This document shows positions 1 to 8,253 of a stretch of DNA of 64,000 nucleotides, piece after piece; the stretch's first letter is position 1, and every line of letters starts with the position of its first letter. The notes beneath the pieces are model-generated. The model searched no databases. It was not told the DNA's origin and was given only the letters and a program-made list of their open reading frames with translations. Position numbers and translations under genes: made by a program. The DNA lies in the NCBI RefSeq assembly GCF_014837175.1, contig NZ_JACYFR010000002.1, positions 62,001 to 126,000 on the forward strand, given 5' to 3'. The DNA comes from Cellulomonas sp. JH27-2. GTDB taxonomy: Bacteria; Actinomycetota; Actinomycetes; Actinomycetales; Cellulomonadaceae.

Positions 1-672
1 GCGAAGCGGTCGCGCCGCAAGCGCGGGGGAGCGGCCAAGGAGCCCGCCACCACGACGCCGCACGCGGGTGTCCCGGTCCTGCCGGAGGCCCGAGAGGCCG
101 TCAAGGCGACGCTCGCGACGATCGCGGCCGCGGCGGCGCACGCGCACGAGCACGACCATGAGCACGACCACGAGCACGGCGGCGAGGCTCACGCTGCGCC
201 GGCGACCGCCGACGTGGCTCCGCGTGACGAGAGCGCGTCGGTCGTCCAGGAGGAGGCCGTCACGGTGCTCCAGGACGAGGTCGACGGGATCGTCGTGGTC
301 GAGGACGAGACCGTCACGGTTGTCGAGGACCACGGTGCGTTCGTCGTGGACGACGACGTCGTCACGCTCGTCGACGACGGCAGCGGTGAGGTCGTCGTGG
401 ACGAGCAGGACTCGGTGGTCGTGATCGAGAGCGAGCCCGACGCGCCTCGGGCGCGGGCGACGCTCGATGTCTTCGCCGAGCTCGCGGCACGCGGGGCGCT
501 CGCCCCGTCAGCGGCGGCCGCCGACGCGGGGGCGGACGTCGAGCTCGAGCTCACGCCCGTCGCCGCCGACCTGTTCGAGGCGCACGAGGCCGACGACGCG
601 GACGGTGCCGGCGAGCAGGCCGACGAGCGGTCGGGCGACGATCCGGCGTCCGACGAGAACCCGCAGGGCTGA
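1..672 (+). CDS. rne: Ribonuclease E/G, C-terminal tail (partial)
   Basis: Open reading frame running in from the left edge and ending at TGA 670-672; 223 residues are visible. It starts with a basic stretch ([15 protein letters not shown]), then a short His-rich run at nt 139-177 (seven His alternating with Ala, Glu and Asp), then a long acidic Val/Asp/Glu-rich tail. No catalytic domain lies inside the window, so identity rests on position: in actinobacteria the gene just before rplU-rpmA-obgE is RNase E/G, whose C-terminal region is disordered and charged. RNase E cleaves single-stranded RNA in mRNA decay and rRNA processing. It could instead be another disordered protein, but the synteny is strong. 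Confidence 0.65.
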   Translation, partial: AKRSRRKRGGAAKEPATTTPHAGVPVLPEAREAVKATLATIAAAAAHAHEHDHEHDHEHGGEAHAAPATADVAPRDESASVVQEEAVTVLQDEVDGIVVVEDETVTVVEDHGAFVVDDDVVTLVDDGSGEVVVDEQDSVVVIESEPDAPRARATLDVFAELAARGALAPSAAAADAGADVELELTPVAADLFEAHEADDADGAGEQADERSGDDPASDENPQG

Positions 673-741
673 CCGCCCGGGTCCCCGGCGTGGCGTTGGT
701 CACGTCGGGAACACCGGCGGCGCGGACGTGCGCTGTCAGGT

Positions 742-770
742 TTGACCCTGACGCCGTGGGTCCGTACCCT
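742..770 (+). promoter_or_regulatory. Sigma-A promoter of rplU-rpmA
   Basis: TTGACC (742-747), 17-base spacer, TACCCT (765-770). Transcription would start near 777, leaving a GC-rich leader of about 147 bases before the rplU ATG. The stretch 673-923 has no gene; its leader part could carry autogenous control of the ribosomal proteins, but I see no recognisable L21-type element. Confidence 0.6.
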
Positions 771-923
771 GGACTGTCGGCGCGTGTAGAACGTGCCGAT
801 CACTGTGCCGCCATCGCGGCGCCGATGCGAACCCCGCACACCACCGGTCCAGGCCGGCGGGTCGGGCCGTGCGCAGGCGCCGGGGCCGCACCCCCGAGAC
901 AGCAAGCAGTTCGACGAGCAGAG

Positions 924-1244
924 ATGAGCAGCAACGTGGTGTACGCGATCGTGAAGGCTGGCGGCCGCCAGGAGAAGGTCGCCGTCGGCGACGTCGTCGT
1001 CGTCGACCGCCTCGCCGCGCAGGCCGGCGCCTCGGTCGAGCTGCCGGCGCTGCTCCTCGTCGACGGTGACAAGGTCACCACCGACGCCGCGGCCCTGGCC
1101 AAGGTGACGGTGACGGCGGAGGTCGTGCGGGACGAGAAGGGCCCCAAGATCGACATCCTGAAGTACAAGAACAAGACCGGCTACCGCAAGCGCCAGGGTC
1201 ACCGTCAGCAGCTGACCCGCCTCAAGGTCACCGGCATCAAGTGA
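924..1244 (+). CDS. rplU: 50S ribosomal protein L21
   Basis: 106 residues, the normal length for L21. It begins [19 protein letters not shown] and ends in the basic RNA-binding tail with [15 protein letters not shown]21 binds 23S rRNA in the large subunit. ATG 924 is chosen over upstream in-frame codons because it gives the canonical N-terminus with [10 protein letters not shown]. It is followed after 62 bases by rpmA, the usual pair, in one transcript from the promoter at 742-770. Confidence 0.97.
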   Translation: MSSNVVYAIVKAGGRQEKVAVGDVVVVDRLAAQAGASVELPALLLVDGDKVTTDAAALAKVTVTAEVVRDEKGPKIDILKYKNKTGYRKRQGHRQQLTRLKVTGIK

Positions 1245-1250
1245 TGTCGC

Positions 1251-1268
1251 GGCCACGGTGACGTGGCC
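1251..1268 (+). terminator. Weak hairpin between rplU and rpmA
   Basis: 7-bp stem GGCCACG/CGTGGCC with a 4-base loop, followed by AGCCCCCCTTTT. The short T run makes it look like a weak terminator or attenuator that could set the L21:L27 ratio; it may also be only a processing structure. Confidence 0.35.
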
Positions 1269-1306
1269 AGCCCCCCTTTTCTGAGCAACTCGAGAGCAGG
1301 TTCGTC

Positions 1307-1564
1307 ATGGCACACAAGAAGGGCGCGAGCTCCTCGCGCAACGGTCGCGACTCCAACGCGCAGCGCCTGGGCGTGAAGCGCTTCGGTGGCCAGGTCGTCA
1401 AGGCCGGCGAGATCATCGTCCGCCAGCGCGGCACCCACTTCCACCCCGGCGTGAACGTCGGCCGTGGCGGCGACGACACGCTGTTCGCGCTGGCCCCCGG
1501 TGCGGTCACCTTCGGCACGCGTCGTGGCCGCAAGGTCATCGACATCGTCGGCGTGGACGCCTGA
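1307..1564 (+). CDS. rpmA: 50S ribosomal protein L27
   Basis: 85 residues with the expected start [16 protein letters not shown] and the [17 protein letters not shown] block of L27. L27 sits at the peptidyl-transferase centre. The N-terminus has no Firmicutes-type cleaved extension. It is preceded by GAGAGCAGG as a ribosome site and lies between rplU and obgE as in most bacteria. Confidence 0.98.
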   Translation: MAHKKGASSSRNGRDSNAQRLGVKRFGGQVVKAGEIIVRQRGTHFHPGVNVGRGGDDTLFALAPGAVTFGTRRGRKVIDIVGVDA

Positions 1565-1600
1565 CCTCGGGCACAGGGCCTGAGACAGCAAGATCTTCGT

Positions 1601-1635
1601 ACGAAGGGGCGCACCGGTGCGGTGCGCCCCTTCGT
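1601..1635 (+). terminator. Perfect 15-bp hairpin between rpmA and obgE
   Basis: ACGAAGGGGCGCACC (1601-1615), 5-base loop, perfect complement 1621-1635. There is no T tract, so it may be an actinobacterial I-shaped terminator or an attenuator rather than a full stop; obgE starts 40 bases later with a strong ribosome site. Confidence 0.6.
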
Positions 1636-1675
1636 CGTGTAGACCATCAGCAGGGGAACCCAAGGAGGTACAGCC

Positions 1676-3196
1676 GTGGCGACATTCGTCGACCGGGTCG
1701 TGCTGCACGCGACCGGCGGTGACGGCGGGCACGGTTGCGCCTCCATCCACCGCGAGAAGTTCAAGCCCCTGGCGGGTCCCGACGGCGGCAACGGCGGCAA
1801 CGGCGGTTCCGTGATCCTCGAGGTGGATCCCCAGGTCACCACGTTGCTCGAGTTCCACCACCTCCCGCACCGCCACGCGCCCAACGGGACGCAGGGCATG
1901 GGGGACCACCGCGCGGGCACCACGGGCGCGGACCTCGTCATCGGTGTCCCCGACGGCACGGTCGTGAAGTCGCCCGAGGGTGACGTCCTGGCCGACCTCG
2001 TGGGCCTCGGCGCCCAGTACCTCGTCGCGCCCGGTGGCCGCGGGGGCCTCGGCAACGCCGCGCTGTCGTCTCCGCGTCGCAAGGCGCCGGGGTTCGCGCT
2101 GCTCGGCGAGGAGGGCCAGTCGGCCGACGTCGTCCTCGAGCTCAAGACGATCGCCGACGTCGCTCTCGTCGGCTACCCGAGCGCCGGCAAGTCGAGCCTC
2201 GTCGCCGCGGTCTCGGCCGCCCGTCCCAAGATCGCGGACTACCCCTTCACCACGCTGGTCCCCAACCTGGGGGTCGTGCAGGCGGGGTCGGCGCGCTACA
2301 CGGTCGCCGACGTCCCCGGCCTGATCCCCGGCGCCTCGCAGGGCCGCGGCCTGGGCCTGGAGTTCCTGCGCCACATCGAGCGCTGCGCCGTGCTGGTGCA
2401 CGTGCTCGACTGCGCGACCCTCGAGCCGGACCGCGACCCGATCTCCGACCTCGACATCATCGAGGCAGAGCTCGCGCACTACGCGGGTGACGTCATCGAG
2501 GGTGGTCGCGTGCCGCTGAACGAGCGCCCGCGCATCGTCGTGCTGAACAAGATCGACGTCCCCGAGGCGCGCGACCTCGCCGAGCTGGTCCGGCCTGAGC
2601 TCGAGGCCCGCGGTCTGCGGGTGTTCGAGGTCTCCACCGCGTCGCACGAGGGTCTGCGCCCGCTGACGTTCGCCCTTGCGGAGATCGTCGAGAAGGCGCG
2701 CCGCGAGGCGCCGGTCCCGGAGGCCACGCGCGTGGTGCTGCGTCCCGTCGCGGTCGATGACCACGGCTTCACCGTCAAGCGGCGCGAGGGTGGCGGCACG
2801 GTGTGGTTCTCGGTGCGTGGTGAGAAGCCGGAGCGCTGGGTCCGTCAGACCGACTTCTCGAACGACGAGGCCGTCGGCTACCTGGCCGACCGGTTGGCGC
2901 GGCTGGGCGTCGAGGAGAAGTTGTTCGCGGCCGGTGCGGTGGCTGGCGACGAGGTCCGCATCGGACCGGACACGAACGCCGTCGTCTTCGACTGGGAGCC
3001 CACGCTGCTCACCGGGTCCGAGCTGCTGGGCGGCCCACGCGGCACGGACCAGCGCATCGAGGAGCGTCACCGCCCGACGCGTGGCGAGAAGCGCGCGGAG
3101 TACAAGGACCGCATGGATGCCAAGACGCTGGCCCGTGAGGAGCTCTGGACCGAGCGCGAGCAGGGTCACTGGGCCGACCCGGCGAAGGACGACTGA
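1676..3196 (+). CDS. obgE: GTPase Obg/CgtA
   Basis: 506 residues, the long actinobacterial form. Order: glycine-rich Obg fold (about 1-160), G domain with G1 GYPSAGKSS (166-174), G3 DVPGL (from 212) and G4 NKID (from 291), then a C-terminal OCT domain and a charged tail. Obg acts in large-subunit maturation and stress signalling. GTG 1676 is fixed by a near-perfect Shine-Dalgarno AAGGAGGT at 1662-1669. It sits downstream of rpmA behind a hairpin, so it may be read partly through that hairpin. Confidence 0.97.
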   Translation: MATFVDRVVLHATGGDGGHGCASIHREKFKPLAGPDGGNGGNGGSVILEVDPQVTTLLEFHHLPHRHAPNGTQGMGDHRAGTTGADLVIGVPDGTVVKSPEGDVLADLVGLGAQYLVAPGGRGGLGNAALSSPRRKAPGFALLGEEGQSADVVLELKTIADVALVGYPSAGKSSLVAAVSAARPKIADYPFTTLVPNLGVVQAGSARYTVADVPGLIPGASQGRGLGLEFLRHIERCAVLVHVLDCATLEPDRDPISDLDIIEAELAHYAGDVIEGGRVPLNERPRIVVLNKIDVPEARDLAELVRPELEARGLRVFEVSTASHEGLRPLTFALAEIVEKARREAPVPEATRVVLRPVAVDDHGFTVKRREGGGTVWFSVRGEKPERWVRQTDFSNDEAVGYLADRLARLGVEEKLFAAGAVAGDEVRIGPDTNAVVFDWEPTLLTGSELLGGPRGTDQRIEERHRPTRGEKRAEYKDRMDAKTLAREELWTEREQGHWADPAKDD

Positions 3197-3212
3197 CGCT
3201 CCGCCACTCGGG

Positions 3213-3260
3213 CAGCGTCCGAGGAACTGGCTGCTACCGCGACCAGTTGCTCGGACGCTG
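3213..3260 (+). terminator. Hairpin after obgE
   Basis: Arms 3213-3230 and 3243-3260 pair over 18 bp with one mismatch around a 12-base loop, 16 bases after the obgE stop. There is no T tract. It separates obgE from the proB promoter. Confidence 0.6.
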
Positions 3261-3307
3261 TGGTGTCCGGGGCGTGAATAGGTGATCGGTGTCGGGGCAG
3301 CTCGGGG

Positions 3308-3313
3308 CACAAT
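3308..3313 (+). promoter_or_regulatory. -10 box of proB (leaderless)
   Basis: CACAAT lies six bases before GTG 3320, so transcription would begin at the start codon. No clear -35 hexamer. Confidence 0.45.
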
Positions 3314-3319
3314 GCCGTC

Positions 3320-4459
3320 GTGACCGCCGCCGCCCTGCTCGACCGCCAGCAGCTCCCGGACGCTGCGCGCGTCGTGGTCAAGGTGGGCTCGTCGTCCCTG
3401 ACGGACTCGGAAGGCCGGCTCGATGTCGAGCGTCTGCGCGCTCTTGTGGACGTGCTGGCTGCACGGCGGGCCGCGGGGGGGCAGGTCGTCCTCGTGTCGT
3501 CGGGTGCCATCGCGGCAGCGATCGGTCCGCTGGGTCTCCCTGCCCGGCCGCGTGACCTGGCGACGCAGCAGGCCGCCGCGTCCGTGGGGCAGGGGCTGCT
3601 GGTCGCGCACTACACGCGCGCGTTCGCGGACCACGGCCTTCGGGTGGGCCAGGTGCTGCTGACGGCCGACGACACGGTCCGGCGCGGTCACTACCGCAAC
3701 GCGCACCGCGCTCTGAACCGGCTGCTGGACCTGGGTGTCGTGCCCGTGATCAACGAGAACGACGCGGTCGCGACCGACGAGATCCGGTTCGGCGACAACG
3801 ACCGGCTCGCGGCGCTCGTCTCGCACCTCGTGCACGCCGACGCGCTGGTTCTGCTCACGGACGTCGACTCCCTGTACACGGGGCCGCCGTCACGTCCGGG
3901 TTCCCGGCGCATCGCCCGCGTGGACGGTCCGGCCGACCTCGACGGGATCGACGTCGCGTCGCGGGGGAGCGCGGTGGGGACTGGCGGCATGATCACGAAG
4001 CTCGACTCGGTCGCGATCGCGACGCAGTCGGGCATCCCCGTGGTGCTGACGTCCGCGGCGCAGGCGGCGGGCGCGCTGGCGGGGGACGACGTGGGTACCT
4101 GGTTCTCGGCGACCGGTCGGCGCACGTCGATCCGGCTGCTGTGGCTGGCGCACGCCGCGAAGGCGAACGGTCGGCTGGTCCTGGACGACGGCGCGGTGCG
4201 CGCGGTCGTGGACCGGCGGACCTCGCTCCTGCCCGCTGGCGTCACGGGGTTCGAGGGTGAGTTCGAGGCGGGGGATCCCGTGGAGCTGGTCGGCTCGGAC
4301 GGCGTCGTCGTCGGCCGTGGTCTGGTGGCCTTCGGGTCCGACGAGGTGCCGCGTCTGCTCGGTCGGTCGACGGCCGACCTGCGGGTCGAGCTCGGGGCCG
4401 GGTACGACCGCGCGCTCGTGCACCGCGACGACCTGGTCCTGGCGCGCCGCCGCCGCTGA
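3320..4459 (+). CDS. proB: Glutamate 5-kinase
   Basis: 379 residues, the usual length for the two-domain enzyme: amino-acid kinase domain (VVVKVGSSSLTD near residue 20, VSSGAIAAAIG, INENDAVATDE) and a C-terminal PUA domain from about residue 285. It phosphorylates glutamate in the first step of proline synthesis. GTG 3320 follows a -10 box by six bases and no ribosome site is seen, so the mRNA is probably leaderless. Its usual partner proA lies about 17.8 kb downstream at 22254 rather than next door. Confidence 0.96.
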   Translation: MTAAALLDRQQLPDAARVVVKVGSSSLTDSEGRLDVERLRALVDVLAARRAAGGQVVLVSSGAIAAAIGPLGLPARPRDLATQQAAASVGQGLLVAHYTRAFADHGLRVGQVLLTADDTVRRGHYRNAHRALNRLLDLGVVPVINENDAVATDEIRFGDNDRLAALVSHLVHADALVLLTDVDSLYTGPPSRPGSRRIARVDGPADLDGIDVASRGSAVGTGGMITKLDSVAIATQSGIPVVLTSAAQAAGALAGDDVGTWFSATGRRTSIRLLWLAHAAKANGRLVLDDGAVRAVVDRRTSLLPAGVTGFEGEFEAGDPVELVGSDGVVVGRGLVAFGSDEVPRLLGRSTADLRVELGAGYDRALVHRDDLVLARRRR

Positions 4460-4493
4460 TCGTGTCCACGTGGTGGGACGCCGAGTCCAATCG

Positions 4494-4522
4494 TTGACCA
4501 CAATGGTCCGGATATCTACGTT
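4494..4522 (+). promoter_or_regulatory. Promoter of the first peptide-binding protein
   Basis: TTGACC (4494-4499), 17-base spacer, TACGTT (4517-4522). The start point would fall at or just before ATG 4531, giving a leaderless or nearly leaderless message with no room for a riboswitch. Confidence 0.6.
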
Positions 4523-4530
4523 CCGGGCCC

Positions 4531-6150
4531 ATGAGAACCCTCCTTCCTTCATCTGCACGCATCCGTGCGCTCGGCGCCGCCGTCCTTGTCTCCCTGCTCG
4601 CCGCCTGCGCGGGCTCGACCGGGCAGGGCGGTGCCGCGTCGTCGTCCACCTCCGCCGAACCCGTGCACGGCGGCACCTACGTGCACGCGCTCGAGGCCGA
4701 CCCGCTCGGCTGCCTCGACGCGCCGCAGCAGCGCTTCCACGTGGCGCTCAACATCACGCGCCAGCTCGCCGACTCGCTCGTCGACCAGGACCCGAAGACC
4801 GGCAAGATCGTTCCGTGGCTCGCCAGGAGCTGGGAGATCAGCAACGACGCGAAGACGTTCACGTTCCACCTGGTCGACGGCGCGACCTTCGCCGACGGCA
4901 AGCCGGTCGACGCGGCCGCGGTGAAGGCCAACCTCGACCGCATCGTCGCGCTGGGGGCGAAGGCGGTCGGCGCCGGTCCGTGGATCCAGGGCTACCAGAG
5001 CACCGAGGTCGTCGACCCGAGCACCGCCAAGGTCACGTTCGACCGTCCCAACGTCCAGTTCCTCCAGGCGCTGTCCGGCTCCTGGTTCGGCCTCATCTCG
5101 CCCGCGGACACCGGCAAGTCTGCCGAGGAGCTGTGCAAGGGCACGTACGCCGGATCGGGTCCGTTCACGCTCGACCACTACACGCCCAACCAGGAGGCGG
5201 TGCTGGTCAAGCGGGCGGGCTACGACTGGCCCTCCAGCCTCGCGCCGCACCACGGCGAGGCGTACCTCGACAAGCTCCAGTTCACGTTCGTGCCCGAGGC
5301 GAGCGTCCGGTCCGGCTCGTTGACCTCCGGGCAGGTCCAGTCCGTCTCCCTCGTGCAATGGCAGGACGAGGAGACCCTCAAGTCGGCGGGCGACACGTTG
5401 CTCACCGCCCGCCAGCCGGGGCTCACCGAGTCGTGGGTGATCAACCAGCAGTCCTGGCTGGCCGACGACGAGCCCGTCCGGCAGGCCATCCGGTACGCGA
5501 TCAACAGCCAGGAGATCGTCGACACCGTCTACGGGCCCACGTACCGCAGCCGCACGGCACCCCTGAACAGCACGACGCCCGGCTACGTCGACCTCAGCTC
5601 CGAGCTGGCGTACGACCCGACGAAGGCCGCGCAGCTGCTCGACGACGACGGGTGGAAGCCCGGCGCCGACGGCATCCGCGTCAAGGACGGCAAGCGGCTC
5701 AGCCTGAACGTCGTCGCCTCCTACACCGACCTCGAGCTCATCCAGCAGCAGCTCAAGGCTGTCGGCATCGAGTACACGATCCGTCAGCTCGACGCCGCCG
5801 CCAACGCCAAGGCGACGCTCGCCGGCGACTACGACATCTACGCGTGGACCATGACGCGCGCCGACCCGACGGTGCTCAACGCGCTCTTCTCGTCGGACTG
5901 GACCTCGCTCGGCTACGCCAAGGCGAACCCGTCCGAGCTGGACGACCTGCTCGCGACGCAGGAGTCGACCGTTGACGTCGACGCGCGTGCCTCGGCAGCC
6001 GCCGAGGTGCAGAAGTACATCGTCGAGCACGCCTGGCTCGTCCCGATCGTCGACCGCGCCTGGACGTACGGCGCGGGCCCGACGTCGCACGGCCTGCGGC
6101 TGGACGGCGAGACGAAGCTGGTGTTCTACGACGCGTGGGTCGGCAGGTGA
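4531..6150 (+). CDS. ABC transporter substrate-binding lipoprotein, peptide/nickel family (SBP family 5)
   Basis: 539 residues. A signal peptide ends in the lipobox LLAAC at about residue 22-26, so it should be lipid-anchored on the outer face of the membrane. The mature part follows the SBP_bac_5 pattern: SLVDQDPKTGKIVPWLA near the N-terminus, FTFHLVDGATFADGKPV, GSGPFTLDHYTPNQEAVL, and a TLAGDYDIYAWTMTRADP stretch near the end. These proteins capture oligopeptides or other small solutes for an ABC importer. It is a paralogue of the minus-strand binding protein at 6534-8171 (shared EASVRSGSLTSGQVQ) and is convergent to it. It has its own promoter and no SAM aptamer. Substrate unknown; the setting suggests a sulfur compound. 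Confidence 0.88.
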   Translation: MRTLLPSSARIRALGAAVLVSLLAACAGSTGQGGAASSSTSAEPVHGGTYVHALEADPLGCLDAPQQRFHVALNITRQLADSLVDQDPKTGKIVPWLARSWEISNDAKTFTFHLVDGATFADGKPVDAAAVKANLDRIVALGAKAVGAGPWIQGYQSTEVVDPSTAKVTFDRPNVQFLQALSGSWFGLISPADTGKSAEELCKGTYAGSGPFTLDHYTPNQEAVLVKRAGYDWPSSLAPHHGEAYLDKLQFTFVPEASVRSGSLTSGQVQSVSLVQWQDEETLKSAGDTLLTARQPGLTESWVINQQSWLADDEPVRQAIRYAINSQEIVDTVYGPTYRSRTAPLNSTTPGYVDLSSELAYDPTKAAQLLDDDGWKPGADGIRVKDGKRLSLNVVASYTDLELIQQQLKAVGIEYTIRQLDAAANAKATLAGDYDIYAWTMTRADPTVLNALFSSDWTSLGYAKANPSELDDLLATQESTVDVDARASAAAEVQKYIVEHAWLVPIVDRAWTYGAGPTSHGLRLDGETKLVFYDAWVGR

Positions 6151-6172
6151 CCCGCGGCTGTGCCCCGACCGA

Positions 6173-6202
6173 GGGCCCGCGCGACACCCGTCGCGCGGGC
6201 CC
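6173..6202 (+). terminator. Terminator after the first binding protein
   Basis: Perfect 12-bp stem GGGCCCGCGCGA / TCGCGCGGGCCC with a 6-base loop, 22 bases after the stop codon. No T tract, as is common for such terminators in actinobacteria. Confidence 0.7.
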
Positions 6203-6281
6203 ACTCGCATGCCCGGCGCGGGCCGCGATGCCCGACGACGCACGTCCGTGGTCGGTCTTCGCCGCACATTCGTGCCGGCCC

Positions 6282-6352
6282 GTGGTTGCACGGATGGTTG
6301 CCTCGCTCGCGCCCTCCACGGGCACGCCCGACGCAACCATCCCTGCAACCAC
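6282..6352. repeat. Long inverted repeat with four GGTTGC half-sites
   Basis: Arms 6282-6301 and 6333-6352 match over 20 bases with one mismatch, around a 31-base centre. Each arm contains two GGTTGC copies 12 bases apart. It lies between two terminators in the convergent gap 6151-6533, where no gene is seen, so it is not needed to end either gene. It may be a regulator site, a small mobile relic or a structured RNA. Confidence 0.6.
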
Positions 6353-6470
6353 CTGACCACGCCGGTGACGTGCGCGGTGGCGTGCGGCACGGAAGGCGGG
6401 ACTGGTCGCGTGTGGTGGCTTTTCGTGTGGCGGCGCTCGCGTGGTCAGGGTCCGCGGCCGACGACGACGA

Positions 6471-6504
6471 AGGGGCGGGTCCGCGTGGATGCGGACCCGC
6501 CCCT
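6471..6504 (-). terminator. Terminator of the minus-strand dpp-like operon
   Basis: Perfect 14-bp stem AGGGGCGGGTCCGC / GCGGACCCGCCCCT with a 6-base loop, 30 bases beyond the stop of the binding-protein gene at 6534. Confidence 0.75.
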
Positions 6505-6533
6505 CGTCGGCGAGCGGTGACGGACGACCCGGG

Positions 6534-8171
6534 TCAGTCGACCCAGGCGGTGGAGAGCTGGTCGAGGCGGGAGTCCGCGCCCAGCTCGATGCCGTGCGCG
6601 TCCTTGGCCAGCCCCAGGTAGGTGGTGAGCTCGTGCACGGGGATCACGTGGTGCTGCGTGACCAGGCGCTCCTGGGCCTGCGCGAGCAGGTCCGTCCGCT
6701 TCGCCTCGTCACCGGTCGCGAGCTGTTCCTGCAGGAGCTTCTCCAACGTCGGGTCGTCGATGCGGTAGAAGTTCGTCGCCGTCGTCGAGTACTGCGTCCG
6801 CAGCACGTCGCCGTCGGCCCGCGACAGGTTGCCCCAGACCAGGTCGAACGACCCGTCCTTGAGCTTGGCCTGGAAGTCCGGCACGGCACCCGACCAGAGC
6901 GTCGCGTCGATGCCGACGGCCTTGAGCTCGGACTGGATCAGCTCGACCGACGTCTGGTTCGGCGAGAAGTTGGTGATCCACGCGAGCACCGGCGCCAGCG
7001 TGGTGCCGCCCTTCGCGTAGATGCCGTCGGCGCCCTTGCTCCAGCCGTCGGCCTCCAGGACGGAGGCGGCCTTGGCGGGGTCGGTGGTCAGGTGCGAGGA
7101 CTCGTCGGCGACGCCGGGAGTGGTGCTCGCGAGCGGGCCGACCGCCACCTGGAAACCGTCGGACAGTGCCGTGTCGCGGATCTCGGTGGGGTCGATCGCC
7201 AGCGCGATCGCCTCGCGCACGGCGGGATCCTTGCCGAGGTCGGAGGACTCGTTGAACGTCAGGCCGAACGGGATGCCGGGGTTGGCGCGCGAGACGAGCG
7301 GGAGACCGGCGTCCTGCAGGGTCGGGATGTCCGTGGGCTGGACGCCGCCGATGGCCTGGACCTGTCCCGACGTCAGGGAACCGGTCCGCACGCTGGCCTC
7401 CGGAGCCACCTGGAACGTCACCTTCGCGAGGTGGGGGGCACCGGCGCCCTTGCGGTCGGCCGGGGCCCACGCGTAGCCGTCGCGCGCGGTCAGGACCGTC
7501 TCGGTGTCCTTGGTGTAGTGGTCCAGGACGAACGGACCGGTGCCGACGACGCCCTTGCCGGACGCGCGCTCGTCGAAGGGGATCGCGAGCGTCGAGTCGG
7601 CGACGAACCCGAGCGCGACCGTGCTGGTCGCCTGGGGGAAGGCTGCGTTCGGCGACGTGAAGGCGACCTTCACCGTGTGGTCGTCGACGACGGTGGTGCC
7701 CTGGTAGCCGATGAAGTTCGCCGCGGCCGAGCTCTTGGCGCCCGCGGCGACGGTGTCGTCGAAGTTGGCCTTCACCGACGCTGCCGTGAAGGGAGTGCCG
7801 TCCGAGAACGTCACGCCGTCGCGCAGGGTGAACGTGAACTCGGTCTGGTCGGCGTTCGCCTCCCACTTCGTCGCGAGCCACGGCTTGAGCGAGCCGTCGG
7901 CCGGGTCCTGCCACGTCAGGGAGTCGACGAGCTGACGCGTGACGTAGAACGTGTCGTTGCCCGAGCCGATGCCGGTGGGGTTCAGCGAGATGGGGTCGTT
8001 GCCGATCGCGAACGTGAGGTCGCCGCCGTCGACAGGGTTCGCGGCGGACGCCGACGAGGACGACGTCGACGAGGGGGTCTCGTCCGTGCTGCACGCCGTC
8101 AGCGCCAGGCCGAGGGCGGCCAGGCCGGTGGCGATGCGCAGCGTGCGGGGGGACAGGGGTCGTGCGGACAT
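6534..8171 (-). CDS. ABC transporter substrate-binding lipoprotein, peptide/nickel family (SBP family 5)
   Basis: 545 residues. The signal peptide of MSARPLSPRTLRIATGL ends in a lipobox ALTAC, and a Ser-rich linker follows. Family 5 features: FAIGNDPISLNPTGIGSG, FTFTLRDGVTFSDGTPFTAA, GTGPFVLDHYTKDTETVL. It is the last gene of the operon permease (11938), permease (10913), ATPase (9915), binding protein (8171), so it should be the dedicated receptor of that importer. It is paralogous to the plus-strand protein at 4531-6150. The operon starts with a SAM riboswitch, so uptake is probably raised when SAM is scarce. Confidence 0.9.
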   Translation of the reverse strand: MSARPLSPRTLRIATGLAALGLALTACSTDETPSSTSSSSASAANPVDGGDLTFAIGNDPISLNPTGIGSGNDTFYVTRQLVDSLTWQDPADGSLKPWLATKWEANADQTEFTFTLRDGVTFSDGTPFTAASVKANFDDTVAAGAKSSAAANFIGYQGTTVVDDHTVKVAFTSPNAAFPQATSTVALGFVADSTLAIPFDERASGKGVVGTGPFVLDHYTKDTETVLTARDGYAWAPADRKGAGAPHLAKVTFQVAPEASVRTGSLTSGQVQAIGGVQPTDIPTLQDAGLPLVSRANPGIPFGLTFNESSDLGKDPAVREAIALAIDPTEIRDTALSDGFQVAVGPLASTTPGVADESSHLTTDPAKAASVLEADGWSKGADGIYAKGGTTLAPVLAWITNFSPNQTSVELIQSELKAVGIDATLWSGAVPDFQAKLKDGSFDLVWGNLSRADGDVLRTQYSTTATNFYRIDDPTLEKLLQEQLATGDEAKRTDLLAQAQERLVTQHHVIPVHELTTYLGLAKDAHGIELGADSRLDQLSTAWVD

Positions 8172-8253
8172 GAAGGGTCTCCAGGGTGAAGGTGAGGTGC
8201 GCGTCAGCGCGGAGCGGGGCGAGGTGACGGACAGCAGCCGGGACAACAGGCGG

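Noticed and set aside
1205-3835. 876-residue minus-strand open frame
   Set aside because: It is antisense to L27, Obg and ProB, has no family pattern, and its composition (Arg, Asp, Gly, Val) is that expected of the opposite strand in very GC-rich coding DNA.
6282-6352. Inverted repeat as a simple terminator
   Set aside because: The 31-base loop, lack of T tract and presence of proper hairpins on both sides make this unlikely.
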